DNA of 34,028 nucleotides from Lachnospiraceae bacterium. Lineage in GTDB: Bacteria > Bacillota > Clostridia > Lachnospirales > Lachnospiraceae. Location of the stretch: assembly GCA_022799175.1 (NCBI GenBank), contig JAAWNY010000030.1, forward strand, positions 1 through 34,028. Direction: 5' to 3'. Of the stretch, positions 7,292 through 16,341 are shown piece after piece. Position numbers and translations under genes: made by a program. How positions within the stretch are numbered: position 1 is the stretch's first letter; each line of letters starts with the position of its first letter. The notes below the pieces were generated by a model. The model ran no database searches. It saw nothing but the letters and a program-made list of their open reading frames with translations, and was not told where the DNA came from.

Positions 7292-8386
7292 TTACTTCAC
7301 ATCTGCATTATCTTTCAAAAAGTTTACCACCTTATACATCATTGCTGTAGTGTCTACCGCTTCCTCTCCATAAGTATCCTGCAAGGTCTTAACATCCATA
7401 CCATACTGCTCTGCCACGATCTCCCGATCTGCCTCCTCTATCTGAAACCCTTCCTTCTCTGCGATGGCTTTCACCAGCAATTGCTGCTTGATCGAGATCT
7501 CTGCGGACTTCAACAGATCTTCTTGAAACTGTTCCTCCGTCATACCAAACATACTTACATAATCTGCCAGTTCCATACCATACATGCTTACCATACTGTT
7601 ATAATAACTCAGTTGATTATTGTACTGGTTATCCACAGCCGTCTGATTTAAATCAAATTCGCAATTCTCCACAGCTGCCTGAAATACATCGTTCTCCAGC
7701 TGTTGATCCGCCTGTTGTTCCTTTTCCGCCTGCATATCGGCCATCGTATCGGCTTTAAACTCATCAACCGTGCTGAAATCGGACATCCGCTGAACAAAAT
7801 TATTGTCTAAAACCGCTTCCTTTTTTTCCTCGATTCCATTGACTGTCACATCAAACACAACTGCCTGTCCGGCCAACTCTTCGGAGTGATATTGCTCTGG
7901 AAATGTCAGATTCAAACTTCTCTCATCTCCTGTCTTCACCCCGATCAAGCCCTCCTCAAATCCGTCGATAAAGCTGTGAGATCCCAGTTCCAGCTTATAT
8001 CCCTGGGCTGTGCCACCTTCAAAAGCCACGCCGTCCTTCATACCTACATAATCAATATCCACAATGTCGCCATTCTTCGCCGCCCGATCGGTAATGGTCA
8101 CATACTCCGGATTGGCATCCAAGATGCTTTGAATTCGTACATCCAATTCCTCCTCAGATACTTCTGTGGACATTCGGGTTATCTCTAGCCCTTTATACTC
8201 TCCTAGAGACGTCACCTCTCCCAGATCCACCGCTGTTGTCTGTTCTTCTCCTGCCAAAGCTCCTTCTGATGTTTCTTCCTGGCTCTCTGCCACAGTTGTC
8301 TCCTCGACCCCCTGTTTTTTAGAGCATCCGGTCACCAACACCATAACCATCATCCCGCACAAGAACGGCTTTATCAATTTTCTCAT
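7292..8386 (-). CDS. Trigger-factor-like peptidyl-prolyl isomerase lipoprotein
   Basis: This is a predicted extracytoplasmic foldase. The 364-residue protein starts with a lipoprotein signal peptide ending in the lipobox LVTGC (lipid-anchored Cys21), followed by an acidic Ser/Glu/Thr-rich linker to about residue 55. Residues 95-190 form an FKBP-type isomerase domain (GDIVDIDYVGMKDGVAFEGG, FIDGFEEGLIGVKTGDE). Residues 195-360 match the trigger factor C-terminal helical domain. Cytosolic trigger factor has a ribosome-binding N-domain; here it is replaced by the lipid anchor, so the protein probably folds exported substrates at the outer face of the membrane. It is the last gene of the minus-strand run beginning at 13728. 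A 158-base gap upstream suggests its own promoter. Confidence 0.9.
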   Translation of the reverse strand: MRKLIKPFLCGMMVMVLVTGCSKKQGVEETTVAESQEETSEGALAGEEQTTAVDLGEVTSLGEYKGLEITRMSTEVSEEELDVRIQSILDANPEYVTITDRAAKNGDIVDIDYVGMKDGVAFEGGTAQGYKLELGSHSFIDGFEEGLIGVKTGDERSLNLTFPEQYHSEELAGQAVVFDVTVNGIEEKKEAVLDNNFVQRMSDFSTVDEFKADTMADMQAEKEQQADQQLENDVFQAAVENCEFDLNQTAVDNQYNNQLSYYNSMVSMYGMELADYVSMFGMTEEQFQEDLLKSAEISIKQQLLVKAIAEKEGFQIEEADREIVAEQYGMDVKTLQDTYGEEAVDTTAMMYKVVNFLKDNADVK

Positions 8387-8544
8387 TCTGATTTCTTTTC
8401 CTCTTTCTTAAAATTTTCCATTTTGTCTGCAGGCAACCGCTCCTTCCCTTCTCTACGGCATACCTTTTCCTTTTATACCACACCCCAACTCTAAAAAAAA
8501 CCTTTTTCATAATAAATTCACAAAAAATTCAGATTGTACGTTTC
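8387..8544. other. Intergenic region between aminopeptidase and lipoprotein genes
   Basis: This 158-base stretch is AT-rich near the aminopeptidase stop. It contains a possible -10 (GTATAAAAG on the minus strand near 8475) without a clear -35. No small gene with a good ribosome binding site is seen. Confidence 0.35.
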
Positions 8545-9951
8545 TCATACCTTATAAAATGCCTTAAATGCTTGATAAGTATTATAAATATCCAATTTAG
8601 ATGCCAATTCAAACGGAGCATGCATAGAAAGAATCGGCACTCCCAGATCCACCACGTCCACTTCCAGTTGTGCCACATATTTGGCAATGGTGCCACCACC
8701 GCCCTGATCCACCGCGCCAAGTTCGCCTGCCTGCCAGTAAACCCCTTCGTTATCCATAGTCGCAATCACCTTTGCCATCGTCTCTGCACTGGCATCGTTG
8801 GCGCCGGATTTTCCTCGGGCGCCTGTATATTTTGTCAGCACGCATCCTTTATTGATATAACTGGAATTATTTGCCTCAAACACATCGGAAAAAGTAGGAT
8901 CGTAAGCCGCATTGACATCCGACGATAAACACAGAGAATTTCGTAACACCTCACGAGACCGAACCCCTGCCAACTCTGCTAAGTCCTCAATATAATGTCG
9001 AAGATATGCCGAATTCATCCCTGTATTTCCCTCCGAGCCAATCTCTTCTTTATCCGTCAACACGGTCACTGTCGTATATTGAGGATGTTTTGTCTCAATC
9101 TCTGCCATCAGGGCTGTATAAGCACAAACCCGATCATCCTGCCCATAAGCTCCCACCAGACTGCGGTCTAATCCTACATCCACCGCTTTCTGCGCTGGTA
9201 CTAATTCAATCTCCGCCCGTAAAAAGTCTTCCTCGGTTATTCCATACTTATCATGGAAAAGCTTCAAAGCCAACAGCTTTACTGGCTCTTTTACCTCATC
9301 ATCAACAAATGGCAAAGAGCCAATTACAATATTCAGTTCTTCCCCTTTAAGTCCTTCTGCCAGCTTCCGCTCGTTTTGCTTTGCTGCCAAATGAGGCAAT
9401 AGATCCGTCACACAAAATACGGGATCCCCAGCCTGCTCACCAATGCAAATCTCCACCAGCTCCCCATCCTTTTTCACCACTACCCCATGAAGAGCCAGTG
9501 GCACAGTTCCCCACTGGTACTTCCGAATCCCACCATAATAATGAGTCTTCAAATAAGCAATATCTTTTTTCTCATACAAGGGATAAGGCTTCAAATCTAA
9601 CCTTGGTGAATCAATATGCGCACCATTTATCCTCACTCCCTTATTTAGCGGCTCCTCACCAAATGTAGTTGCCAAAATGGATTTTTGTCGGTTCACCAGA
9701 TATATTTTATCCCCTGGTTGATATTTTTCTGTCATGCTTAAGGGACGATACCCTGCCGCTTCCAGCATTTCCACCGCTTTCTTCACGCATTCCCGCTCGG
9801 TCTTCCCTTCATCCAGGAATTTTTTATAACCTTCGCAAAAAGCTGTTGCTTCCTCTGCCTGTTCTGGCGCCTTCTTACCTATATGAGAAAATTTCCATGT
9901 CAGTTGTTCCTCCAGAAGTTTACCTGCTGATTTTTCCTTTTCCTGATCCAT
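8545..9951 (-). CDS. M18 family aminopeptidase
   Basis: This cytosolic dinuclear-zinc aminopeptidase releases N-terminal residues (often Asp/Glu or hydrophobic) from peptides. The 468-residue length is typical of bacterial M18 enzymes. Metal-binding and catalytic motifs are visible in order: GAHIDSPRLDLKP near residue 110, AYGQDDRVC near 268, TDKEEIGSEGNTG near 296, and the late HAPFELAS histidine near residue 445. A glycine-rich loop AVDQGGGGTIAKY precedes it. The ATG at 9951 has a GGAGG site nine bases upstream. It follows dtd in the same direction with a 58-base gap, so cotranscription is likely. Confidence 0.95.
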   Translation of the reverse strand: MDQEKEKSAGKLLEEQLTWKFSHIGKKAPEQAEEATAFCEGYKKFLDEGKTERECVKKAVEMLEAAGYRPLSMTEKYQPGDKIYLVNRQKSILATTFGEEPLNKGVRINGAHIDSPRLDLKPYPLYEKKDIAYLKTHYYGGIRKYQWGTVPLALHGVVVKKDGELVEICIGEQAGDPVFCVTDLLPHLAAKQNERKLAEGLKGEELNIVIGSLPFVDDEVKEPVKLLALKLFHDKYGITEEDFLRAEIELVPAQKAVDVGLDRSLVGAYGQDDRVCAYTALMAEIETKHPQYTTVTVLTDKEEIGSEGNTGMNSAYLRHYIEDLAELAGVRSREVLRNSLCLSSDVNAAYDPTFSDVFEANNSSYINKGCVLTKYTGARGKSGANDASAETMAKVIATMDNEGVYWQAGELGAVDQGGGGTIAKYVAQLEVDVVDLGVPILSMHAPFELASKLDIYNTYQAFKAFYKV

Positions 9952-10009
9952 ATGGTGTATCCTCCTTTTCCTAATCGCTTTCCTTTTTGGGCTTTTCCTA
10001 CATCCTGTC

Positions 10010-10468
10010 TTAGCTATGAATCCCGCGTTCGTCCCCTTCTAGCACCAACGTAAAGGGACCATCATTCAAAAGCTCCACCTTCATATCTGCCCCAAAACTT
10101 CCATGCTCCACCTTATTCACATACAGACGACACCGCTCCATAAAATACTCATATAGCTGGTTTGCCTTTTGGGGAGTTCCTGCCCCAATAAAACTGGGGC
10201 GGTTCCCTTTATGGCAATCTGCATAAAGCGTGAACTGGCTGACTATTAAAAGCTCACCCTCCACATCCGCCAAGGACAGATTTGTCTTTCCCTCCCTGTC
10301 CTCAAATATTCGTAGTTTACAGATCTTATCCGCCATCCGATCTGCCGCCGCTTTTGTATCTGTATCTGCCACTCCCAGCAAAATCAAAAAGCCCTTTCCT
10401 ATCTCTCCGATCGTTTCTCCATCCACCTTCACGCAAGCATGAGCTACCCGTTGCAAAACCACTCTCAT
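10010..10468 (-). CDS. dtd: D-aminoacyl-tRNA deacylase
   Basis: Dtd hydrolyses D-aminoacyl-tRNAs (for example D-Tyr-tRNA) and so keeps D-amino acids out of proteins. The 152-residue protein starts MRVVLQRV and contains the two active-site signatures, [13 protein letters not shown] and the C-terminal [10 protein letters not shown], which form the cross-subunit site in the dimer. I chose the ATG at 10468 because GGAGGAAAATTT stands directly upstream. An in-frame start at 10486 would lie in the GDPD stop codon region and has no ribosome binding site. It is 17 bases after the GDPD gene, so it lies in the same operon. Confidence 0.97.
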   Translation of the reverse strand: MRVVLQRVAHACVKVDGETIGEIGKGFLILLGVADTDTKAAADRMADKICKLRIFEDREGKTNLSLADVEGELLIVSQFTLYADCHKGNRPSFIGAGTPQKANQLYEYFMERCRLYVNKVEHGSFGADMKVELLNDGPFTLVLEGDERGIHS

Positions 10469-10485
10469 AAATTTTCCTCCAGGCA

Positions 10486-12288
10486 CTATTGAAACACCAG
10501 CCGCAAATATTCCACTAGCGTTTCCGTCGCCTCTTCCCGATATATAATCTCCCTTGCCAACACCGGATAATCAGTAATCAGATTATCTACCTCCATCAGG
10601 CGCAGCCGTTCCATCTCGCTTTTGGAATTCACAGTCCAGGCATGAACTGCCATCCCTTGCGCATGCGCTCTCTCCACCATCTGACGATTGACAAAGCTCG
10701 CCCGGATACTGATAAAATCAGCTCTCTCCTCAAAATAAAAATCCCCATAAGCGGCAGACAGAATATACCCTGTCCGCAGCTCTGGCGCCAATAGCTTTAC
10801 TCGTTCCAGATATTCCAGGCTGGTAGAGGTCACAACGCACTGTTCTTCCATGTCCTTTTCCCGAATCAAGCGTACTACTCTTTCCGGAAGCTGACTTTCC
10901 TTACCCAAATTCTTGATTTCAATATTCAAAGAAATCTTTCCCTTGCAGAAGTCCAACACCTCTTCTAGCAACGGAATTCGTTCCCCAGCAAATTCCGGCG
11001 AAAACCAGCTTCCCACCTCCAATTCCTGTATCTCTTCCCAGGTCAGAGAAGCCATAGAACGATTCACCCCTGCCACTCGTTTCAAATTGGCATCATGCCC
11101 CAACACGATCACCCCATCCTTTGTCAGCTGGACGTCCACTTCCACATAATCTGCCATCTCCTCAACCGCCGCCGCAATTGCTGCCATGGTATTCTCCGGC
11201 GCCGAGCGAGAACTGCCCCGATGCGCCGTGATCTGCGTCTCCGCGATAATATCATCTGACAAAGAAAAACCATGATAAACCATGTCCAAAATATACAAAA
11301 AACCTGTTGCCAAAAGTATTATTGTCACAGCTACCGCTCTGCCACGAGCTGCCGACCCCCTGGGGGGATAGCTCACTCTCTGGCGCCCCGGACAATAGTG
11401 GCGGCAGCCATATCGGTAATATACAGATGCACACGCAGCAAAGTCCGCCACAATCATCAAAATACCTCCGACAAACAACAAGGTTCTTTCTACCCGCTCT
11501 GCTACAATCAAAAGGACCGCTATCGCCAGATTTCGCTGGGCAAACAATACCACAAAAACTGCCGCCACAAATACAAAAAACAAATATGCTACAATCACAA
11601 CCAACGCCACTGCCAAATTGCATACCAACAAAAGAACGGCTACTTGCAGATGTCTTCCCTTCAAAAGCTGACAACTTTTCTTCCATGCTGCCTCATATCT
11701 CATCTGATCCGCCATACATCCAAAACCAAGAAAGACAATAAACAGCGAAACCACCACGCACAGCAACAAAAAAGCCGTCACAAAAAACGGCATTCCCTTC
11801 TGATCCAACATCTCCTGAATTACAAAGTTTACTGGTCGGATGTGGGAAAGGCAACGAAAAACAAGCAGAAGATTCACCACCAGATAGTGAGGTAAAAAAA
11901 GCAATCCCAGTCTCCAATTTCTTTTTCCCATCTCCTCTGCCGTCTTATGGACTCCGCCCAAAAAAATGCGGAAAGGGGTCAGCTTCTGTTGACAGGCCGA
12001 CCCCTGGAATGCGGTGATCAGTGCGGCAGCTTCCAGCTCAATCAAAAGTAATCCAATCAGTCCAAAAGCCAGCATTACTAACAGTGTCCACGGCTGGTCC
12101 AAAAAGTCTGTCAGATTGGCCGCTGTCAGATAACTATATCCTGCTATCGTAAGCGTCCATCGCAGTCCGCGGTTCACCAGCCGAAGATACACCGGCAGCA
12201 CAATTCCCCGGTATAGAAGCTCAAACAAAAGAACATTTCCCAGATTCTGCCGAATCATTAGCCATGTCTCTTTTGTTAATGTCTTCAT
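10486..12288 (-). CDS. Membrane-anchored glycerophosphodiester phosphodiesterase
   Basis: This enzyme is predicted to cleave glycerophosphodiesters, or possibly glycerol-phosphate polymers such as lipoteichoic acid, into glycerol-3-phosphate and an alcohol. The 600-residue protein has an N-terminal membrane domain of about seven to eight helices (residues 20-340, the GDPD-associated membrane domain). A C-terminal GDPD barrel starts at [14 protein letters not shown] (His356) and continues with [17 protein letters not shown] and the late [11 protein letters not shown] and DNLITDYP. The catalytic His-Arg, Glu-Asn, Glu-Asp and second His are all present. It lies 7 bases after the alarmone synthetase gene and 17 bases before dtd. 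Confidence 0.93.
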   Translation of the reverse strand: MKTLTKETWLMIRQNLGNVLLFELLYRGIVLPVYLRLVNRGLRWTLTIAGYSYLTAANLTDFLDQPWTLLVMLAFGLIGLLLIELEAAALITAFQGSACQQKLTPFRIFLGGVHKTAEEMGKRNWRLGLLFLPHYLVVNLLLVFRCLSHIRPVNFVIQEMLDQKGMPFFVTAFLLLCVVVSLFIVFLGFGCMADQMRYEAAWKKSCQLLKGRHLQVAVLLLVCNLAVALVVIVAYLFFVFVAAVFVVLFAQRNLAIAVLLIVAERVERTLLFVGGILMIVADFAACASVYYRYGCRHYCPGRQRVSYPPRGSAARGRAVAVTIILLATGFLYILDMVYHGFSLSDDIIAETQITAHRGSSRSAPENTMAAIAAAVEEMADYVEVDVQLTKDGVIVLGHDANLKRVAGVNRSMASLTWEEIQELEVGSWFSPEFAGERIPLLEEVLDFCKGKISLNIEIKNLGKESQLPERVVRLIREKDMEEQCVVTSTSLEYLERVKLLAPELRTGYILSAAYGDFYFEERADFISIRASFVNRQMVERAHAQGMAVHAWTVNSKSEMERLRLMEVDNLITDYPVLAREIIYREEATETLVEYLRLVFQ

Positions 12289-12295
12289 TGTACGT

Positions 12296-12943
12296 TCACT
12301 CTTTCTGTTCCTCCCCCAGTGACAAAATCATCTGATTCAATGAGAACATTTTATCATCCAGCATATCCACTACCGCGGCACATGCCCTCAGTTCTGCCTG
12401 CAAATTTGCAGGCGCATTTCCTTCAAACTTATAATAAATCTTATGCTCCAGACTGGCCCAAAAATCCATTGCCACCGTTCGGATCTGAATCTCCACCTTG
12501 GTTTCTGCCGGCCCCTGACTCAAATAGATAGGTATGGTCACTACCATGTGATAGCTTTTATAACCGTTTGGCTTAGGATTCCTGATATAATCCTTCACCT
12601 GCACAATCGTCACATCACTTTGCCGGGCAATCATATCTGCTATCTGGTAAATATCTTGGGTATAAGAACAGATAATCCGGATCCCGGCAATGTCATTGAG
12701 CTTCTCCACCATATTTTGGATAGTGACTTCCTCCCCATCACGTTTCAGCTTCTTGACAATACTGTCTGGCGTCTTTAATCGGGATTTGATATGTTCAATC
12801 GGCGTATGTCCGTAAATATGGACAAACTCACTGTTCAAAATCTCAATCTTGGTGTTGATCTCCTTCAGTGCGGAATCGTACAAAAACATGATGGATTTCC
12901 ATTGGTCAATCTGGCTGTGCTGTCTGGAAATATGGTCGTTCAA
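12296..12943 (-). CDS. Small alarmone synthetase (RelA/SpoT synthetase domain only)
   Basis: This is a predicted (p)ppGpp synthetase of the RelQ/RelP small alarmone synthetase type. The 215-residue protein has only the synthetase domain, without HD hydrolase or TGS/ACT regions. Motifs include DIAGIRIICSYTQDIY, KDYIRNPKPNGYKSYHMVV and VEIQIRTVAMDFWASLEHKI, the G-loop and metal/acceptor residues of the family. The frame opens with TTG at 12943, overlapping the S1 gene by four bases (TTGA), which suggests translational coupling. An alternative ATG at codon 19 has only weak signals and would cut into the conserved helix. It shares an operon with S1, GDPD and dtd. The separate HD hydrolase at 25348-25881 could degrade its product. 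Confidence 0.9.
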   Translation of the reverse strand: MNDHISRQHSQIDQWKSIMFLYDSALKEINTKIEILNSEFVHIYGHTPIEHIKSRLKTPDSIVKKLKRDGEEVTIQNMVEKLNDIAGIRIICSYTQDIYQIADMIARQSDVTIVQVKDYIRNPKPNGYKSYHMVVTIPIYLSQGPAETKVEIQIRTVAMDFWASLEHKIYYKFEGNAPANLQAELRACAAVVDMLDDKMFSLNQMILSLGEEQKE

Positions 12944-13728
12944 AGTTTGATATTCTTCAGCAAGGAGGCGAGTCCTGTGGTGGCTGCTCCGGACTCCTTG
13001 TAATTAAATACTTCCTCCCTGGGCTCCTCTTCCTGCTCTAATGCCTTCATGCTGAGACTGATGCGGCCATCGCCCACACCGATGACTTTAACAGTTACTT
13101 TCTGACCTTCTTTTAGCACTACTCCCGGATGCTTGATCCGCTGATTACTGATCTGGGATACATGCAAAAGTCCGGTAACTCCACTCTCCAGATCGACAAA
13201 TGCTCCATAATCTTTAATACTGTCCACAGTGCCTTCCAATACGGCTCCCACCTTGACAGCAGCCATCTTAGCCGCCTTCTCTGCTGCTTCTTTATCTTTC
13301 ATTACCACACGACCAGACAACACCAACTTCTTACGCTCTGGTTCTACCGTAATCGGCACTACCTCAAGATATTTTCCGACCCAATCTTCCAATTTTTCCA
13401 CATACTTCGTGGAAATATGGGATGCCGGAATAAATCCCTGAATGTCGTCAATATATGCCACAACACCTGATTTGACCACTTCTTTGATCTTTACCTTTGT
13501 AACGGTCTTCTCCTGCATCATCTGCAGCAGATTCGCCCATTTCTGGGCATCCGGTCCTTCCTGCTCCTGATAATCGTTATGGCGCTCATCAAACTCCTTA
13601 TAAGAAGCCTCCAGCTCGCTGGCAAAATCCGCCATGGTCTCCGCCGGTTCTGATTTTGCCGCCTCGGCCACTGCTGCCTCCTGCGCAGCTGCTGCATTTA
13701 CTTCTGTGTTCATTATTTCTTCGTTCAT
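12940..13728 (-). CDS. S1 RNA-binding domain protein
   Basis: This 262-residue protein resembles a short ribosomal protein S1 homologue and probably binds mRNA or the ribosome. The acidic, alanine-rich N-terminal tail (residues 1-65) is low-complexity. The first S1-like repeat covers about 75-145 (VKSGVVAYIDDIQGFIPASHIS) and a clear second S1 domain about 160-230 (GAVLEGTVDSIKDYGAFVDL, GVTGLLHVSQIS, GRISLSMKA). The start at ATG 13728 has AAGGAG eight bases upstream; a GTG three codons earlier falls within the site. It is the first gene of the minus-strand operon and overlaps the alarmone synthetase gene by four bases. Confidence 0.9.
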   Translation of the reverse strand: MNEEIMNTEVNAAAAQEAAVAEAAKSEPAETMADFASELEASYKEFDERHNDYQEQEGPDAQKWANLLQMMQEKTVTKVKIKEVVKSGVVAYIDDIQGFIPASHISTKYVEKLEDWVGKYLEVVPITVEPERKKLVLSGRVVMKDKEAAEKAAKMAAVKVGAVLEGTVDSIKDYGAFVDLESGVTGLLHVSQISNQRIKHPGVVLKEGQKVTVKVIGVGDGRISLSMKALEQEEEPREEVFNYKESGAATTGLASLLKNIKL

Positions 13729-13987
13729 ATCCAACACTCCTTCACTTCTGCCTCATTACCGGATTAAGATTCAATCGCTCCGGCTGCTACGAAGACTTTA
13801 CCACATTTTCACGTATTTTTCTATAGTTTTCTGCGGAAAAATATGTTATACTTGATCAACATCATTTTAGAGAAGCAATGACAAAAGGTACGCCAAGGAA
13901 GAGGGCGCTGCCTGATTCTTAGTTTTTTAATTATATCTGTGTCTAGTCAACCGATTATAGAATAAAAATCTCAAAAGGACATTTGCC
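13729..13987. other. Divergent intergenic region between S1 and PHP genes
   Basis: This region must hold the promoters of the S1 operon (minus) and the PHP-lysR pair (plus). On the plus strand TTATACT near 13851 is a plausible -10. No convincing -35 was found for either direction. Half repeat copy G occupies 13861-13906. Confidence 0.4.
13861..13906. repeat. Half copy G of the modular palindromic repeat
   Basis: The sequence runs from ATCATTTTAGAGAAGC through GACAAAAGGTACGCCAAGG to AAGAGGGCG. It matches the left side of copy F (33887-33932) and the reverse complement of the right side of copy D. The matching second arm and central modules are absent, so this is a truncated relic or solo end. 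It lies between the divergent S1 and PHP genes. Confidence 0.65.
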
Positions 13988-14737
13988 ATGAACGATATTT
14001 TAGATCTGCATACCCACACCATTGTCAGCGGGCATGCCTATAACACACTTTATGAGATGATTCATGCCGCTTCCGCCAAAGGTTTAAAGCTTCTGGGAGT
14101 AACCGAACATGCCCCAAGGATTCCTGGCGCCTGTCATCCTTTTTATTTTCTCAATTTTAAAGTAATTCCCAGGCAAATCCATGGTATCCGTCTGCTGATG
14201 GGTTGTGAACTGAATATTATTGACTATGAGGGCAATATCGATCTGGAACCGCGCTATCAAAAAGGGCTAGACCTAGGGATAGCTAGCATTCACGACCCTT
14301 GCTATACCTGCGGTACAGTTGCCCAAAATACCGCCGCTTATCTCGGCGCCATGAAAAACCCTGTTGTACACATTATTGGTCACCCAGATGACGGTCGTTT
14401 TCCCGTGGATTATGAGACTCTAGTCTGTGCCGCCAAAGAAAACCATGTGCTTTTAGAACTCAACAACAGTTCTCTTGCTCCTGGTTGCAACCGTAAAAAT
14501 TCCCGTCAGAATATGATCTCCATCCTCGAACACTGTCTCCGATACCAAGTGCCCGTGATTTTGGACAGTGATGCTCATTGTGAAGCGGATGTGGGCAACC
14601 ACGCCTACCTTCATGCGCTTTTGGAAGAAATCTGCTTTCCCAAGGAACTGGTTGTCAACCATTCTCTAGAAATGACCGCTGCATTCCTCCCTTCTTTACA
14701 AAAACTTCTAGCTTTTGGAGACCATGATCATGATTAA
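13988..14737 (+). CDS. PHP domain phosphatase/hydrolase (YcdX-like)
   Basis: This is a predicted trinuclear-metal phosphoesterase of the PHP superfamily, YcdX subgroup. The 249-residue protein opens with the metal-binding DLHTHTIVSGHAYNT, followed by GVTEHAPRIPG, GCELNI, IASIHDP, HIIGHPDDGRFPVD and the C-terminal DSDAHCEADVG. These supply the His/Asp/Glu ligands expected for PHP enzymes. It has AAAAGGA upstream of ATG 13988. Its last codons overlap the start of the lysR gene, implying coupled expression. The true substrate cannot be read from sequence. Confidence 0.88.
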   Translation: MNDILDLHTHTIVSGHAYNTLYEMIHAASAKGLKLLGVTEHAPRIPGACHPFYFLNFKVIPRQIHGIRLLMGCELNIIDYEGNIDLEPRYQKGLDLGIASIHDPCYTCGTVAQNTAAYLGAMKNPVVHIIGHPDDGRFPVDYETLVCAAKENHVLLELNNSSLAPGCNRKNSRQNMISILEHCLRYQVPVILDSDAHCEADVGNHAYLHALLEEICFPKELVVNHSLEMTAAFLPSLQKLLAFGDHDHD

Positions 14738-15668
14738 TTTCCTAAATCTGGAATACTTTTTGGCAGCCGCTGAAGAACTGAATTTTACCAAAGCTGCCAG
14801 AAGACTTTTTATTTCTCAGCAATCCTTGAGCAATCATATTCTGAATATGGAAAAAGAATTTGATGTAGTTCTATTTAATCGTACCAGTCCATTGACTCTT
14901 ACCTACGCTGGCCAGGCATTGAAAAAACGGGCCAGACAGCTTCTGGCTCTTAAAGATGAAACCTATCGGGAATTAGCTGATATCAAGGATTTCTCCATTG
15001 GTAAGCTAACCATCGGTGTCTCTCACACCCGTGGACGGGTTATTCTGCCAGAAATCCTGCCGATTTATCGGGAACAATTTCCCAATATTGATTTATGTCT
15101 AGTTGAGGGCAACTCCACCGAACTGGATCAGGGGCTGCTTCATGGAGATGTCGATCTTATTATTGGCATGCTTCCCTTCCGTGTGGAAAATGTCGGCACA
15201 GTTCCTATCTGTGAGGAAGAGATCTTGTTGGCTGTATCCAATGCTGTTCTGGAACGTTCCTTTCCTGGACATGTCGATGAAATCCGGTCTCAGTTAGAAG
15301 AGCATACGGATCTGGCCCTATTAAGCCACTGTCCTTTCTTGATGATCAATAAAGGAAATCGTGTCCGCACCCTGGCTGATGAGATGTTTGAGGATGCACA
15401 GATTACTCCGCAGATTATTCTGGAAACAGAGAATATTGAAACCGTACTGGCACTGGCTATCCGTGGCATGGGTATCACCTTTTATCCTAAAATGTTTATT
15501 TCCAGTCACAAAGACTTTAGTGACAAAGTCCGGCAACATACTTCAATGAATTTTTACTCTTTGGATTCCCCAAAAGCCCATGGAACTTTAGGAATCGGTT
15601 TTTACAAAGATCACTATATGTCACAAGCTGCTCGGGAATTCATCCGAATTGCCAAAGAAGTCCTTTAA
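14730..15668 (+). CDS. LysR family transcriptional regulator
   Basis: This 312-residue LysR-type regulator has an N-terminal winged helix-turn-helix (residues about 3-62; FLAAAEELNFTKAARRLFIS, QQSLSNHI) and a substrate-binding effector domain (about 88-305). Possible starts are TTG 14715, ATG 14724 and ATG 14730. GGAG at 14717-14720 has proper spacing only to 14730, so that start is preferred. It overlaps the PHP gene by 8 bases, so the regulator may respond to the metabolite handled by that enzyme, but this is inference. No divergent target gene is present. Confidence 0.9.
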   Translation: MINFLNLEYFLAAAEELNFTKAARRLFISQQSLSNHILNMEKEFDVVLFNRTSPLTLTYAGQALKKRARQLLALKDETYRELADIKDFSIGKLTIGVSHTRGRVILPEILPIYREQFPNIDLCLVEGNSTELDQGLLHGDVDLIIGMLPFRVENVGTVPICEEEILLAVSNAVLERSFPGHVDEIRSQLEEHTDLALLSHCPFLMINKGNRVRTLADEMFEDAQITPQIILETENIETVLALAIRGMGITFYPKMFISSHKDFSDKVRQHTSMNFYSLDSPKAHGTLGIGFYKDHYMSQAAREFIRIAKEVL

Positions 15669-15718
15669 ATACCATTAGAAAAACTCTGCAAATGCCAGAA
15701 TTTTCCTATATAAAAGTA

Positions 15719-15746
15719 TTGACAGGGGTTTTCTTCTTAGTATAAA
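15719..15746 (+). promoter_or_regulatory. Promoter of perR
   Basis: TTGACA (15719-15724) and TATAAA (15741-15746) are separated by 16 bases. The -10 abuts the PerR-type box at 15748-15762, so bound repressor would block polymerase. Confidence 0.7.
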
Positions 15747-15747
15747 A

Positions 15748-15762
15748 TAATAATGATTATTG
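15748..15762 (+). promoter_or_regulatory. PerR-type operator at the perR promoter
   Basis: The core AATAAT-G-ATTATT is a perfect 6-1-6 inverted repeat. It matches 11 of the 14 defined positions of the PerR box TTATAATNATTATAA. It sits at the predicted transcription start of perR, consistent with autoregulation. Confidence 0.7.
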
Positions 15763-15787
15763 TTATTCTATGAAAGGAAACTGCCTT

Positions 15788-16198
15788 ATGAAGACATTAA
15801 AATATAGCCGTCAACGGGAATCGATCAAGGCCAGTCTTTCCAAACGCACGGATCATCCTACGGCAGACATGATCTATACAGATATCCGAGAAGAATTTCC
15901 CAATATCAGTTTGGGAACGGTTTACCGGAATCTGAATCTTTTATCAGAATTAGGCGAAGTTCAAAAATTGACTTGCGGAGATGGGAAAGATCATTTTGAC
16001 TGGAATACTTCGCCTCATTATCATTTTATATGCAGACATTGTGGAGCTGTTCTGGATCTCCCTCTTCCCCCTCAAGAAGAGTTACAACATCAGGCACAAA
16101 AAGCGTTTCATGGAACCGTTGACAGTCATATGGTCTATTTTTATGGCGTTTGTGCTGATTGCAGGGAATCTGCTGAAATCAAGGTTTCCACATCTTAA
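15788..16198 (+). CDS. perR: PerR-type peroxide-responsive repressor (Fur family)
   Basis: This Fur-family repressor is predicted to sense peroxide by metal-catalysed histidine oxidation. From the ATG at 15788 (AAAGGAAA upstream; an in-frame ATG at 15770 lacks a site) it has 136 residues. The helix-turn-helix includes HPTADMIYTDI and SLGTVYRNLNLL. Regulatory metal ligands expected for PerR are all present: His23, Asp71, His77, His79 and Asp90. The structural zinc site is Cys82, Cys85, Cys122 and Cys125. Asp rather than Glu at position 90 favours PerR over Fur or Zur. It has its own operator and precedes rubrerythrin, whose promoter carries a similar box. Confidence 0.9.
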   Translation: MKTLKYSRQRESIKASLSKRTDHPTADMIYTDIREEFPNISLGTVYRNLNLLSELGEVQKLTCGDGKDHFDWNTSPHYHFICRHCGAVLDLPLPPQEELQHQAQKAFHGTVDSHMVYFYGVCADCRESAEIKVSTS

Positions 16199-16222
16199 CA
16201 GAAAATATTTCTCAAAAACCAA

Positions 16223-16251
16223 TTGACATTTAATCAAAGCTATGCTAAATT
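16223..16251 (+). promoter_or_regulatory. Promoter of reverse rubrerythrin
   Basis: TTGACA (16223-16228) and TAAATT (16246-16251) have a 17-base spacer, and the -10 carries a TGC extension. Transcription would start within the palindrome at 16257-16271. Confidence 0.7.
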
Positions 16252-16256
16252 AATAT

Positions 16257-16271
16257 CAGTAATCATTACTG
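16257..16271 (+). promoter_or_regulatory. PerR-type operator at the rubrerythrin promoter
   Basis: CAGTAATCATTACTG is a perfect 7-1-7 palindrome whose TAATNATTA core matches the PerR box. It overlaps the predicted transcription start. It would place the peroxide-scavenging gene under the adjacent repressor. Confidence 0.65.
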
Positions 16272-16341
16272 TTTTCAAACAGCCTTGATTCACACAAATT
16301 CATAAACAAAATATTTTTAATAAAGAAAAGGAGATTTCGTT

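Noticed and set aside
11272..11895. Plus-strand frames antisense to the GDPD membrane domain
   Set aside because: The minus strand encodes consecutive membrane helices leading into an intact catalytic domain; the antisense frames have low-complexity composition only.
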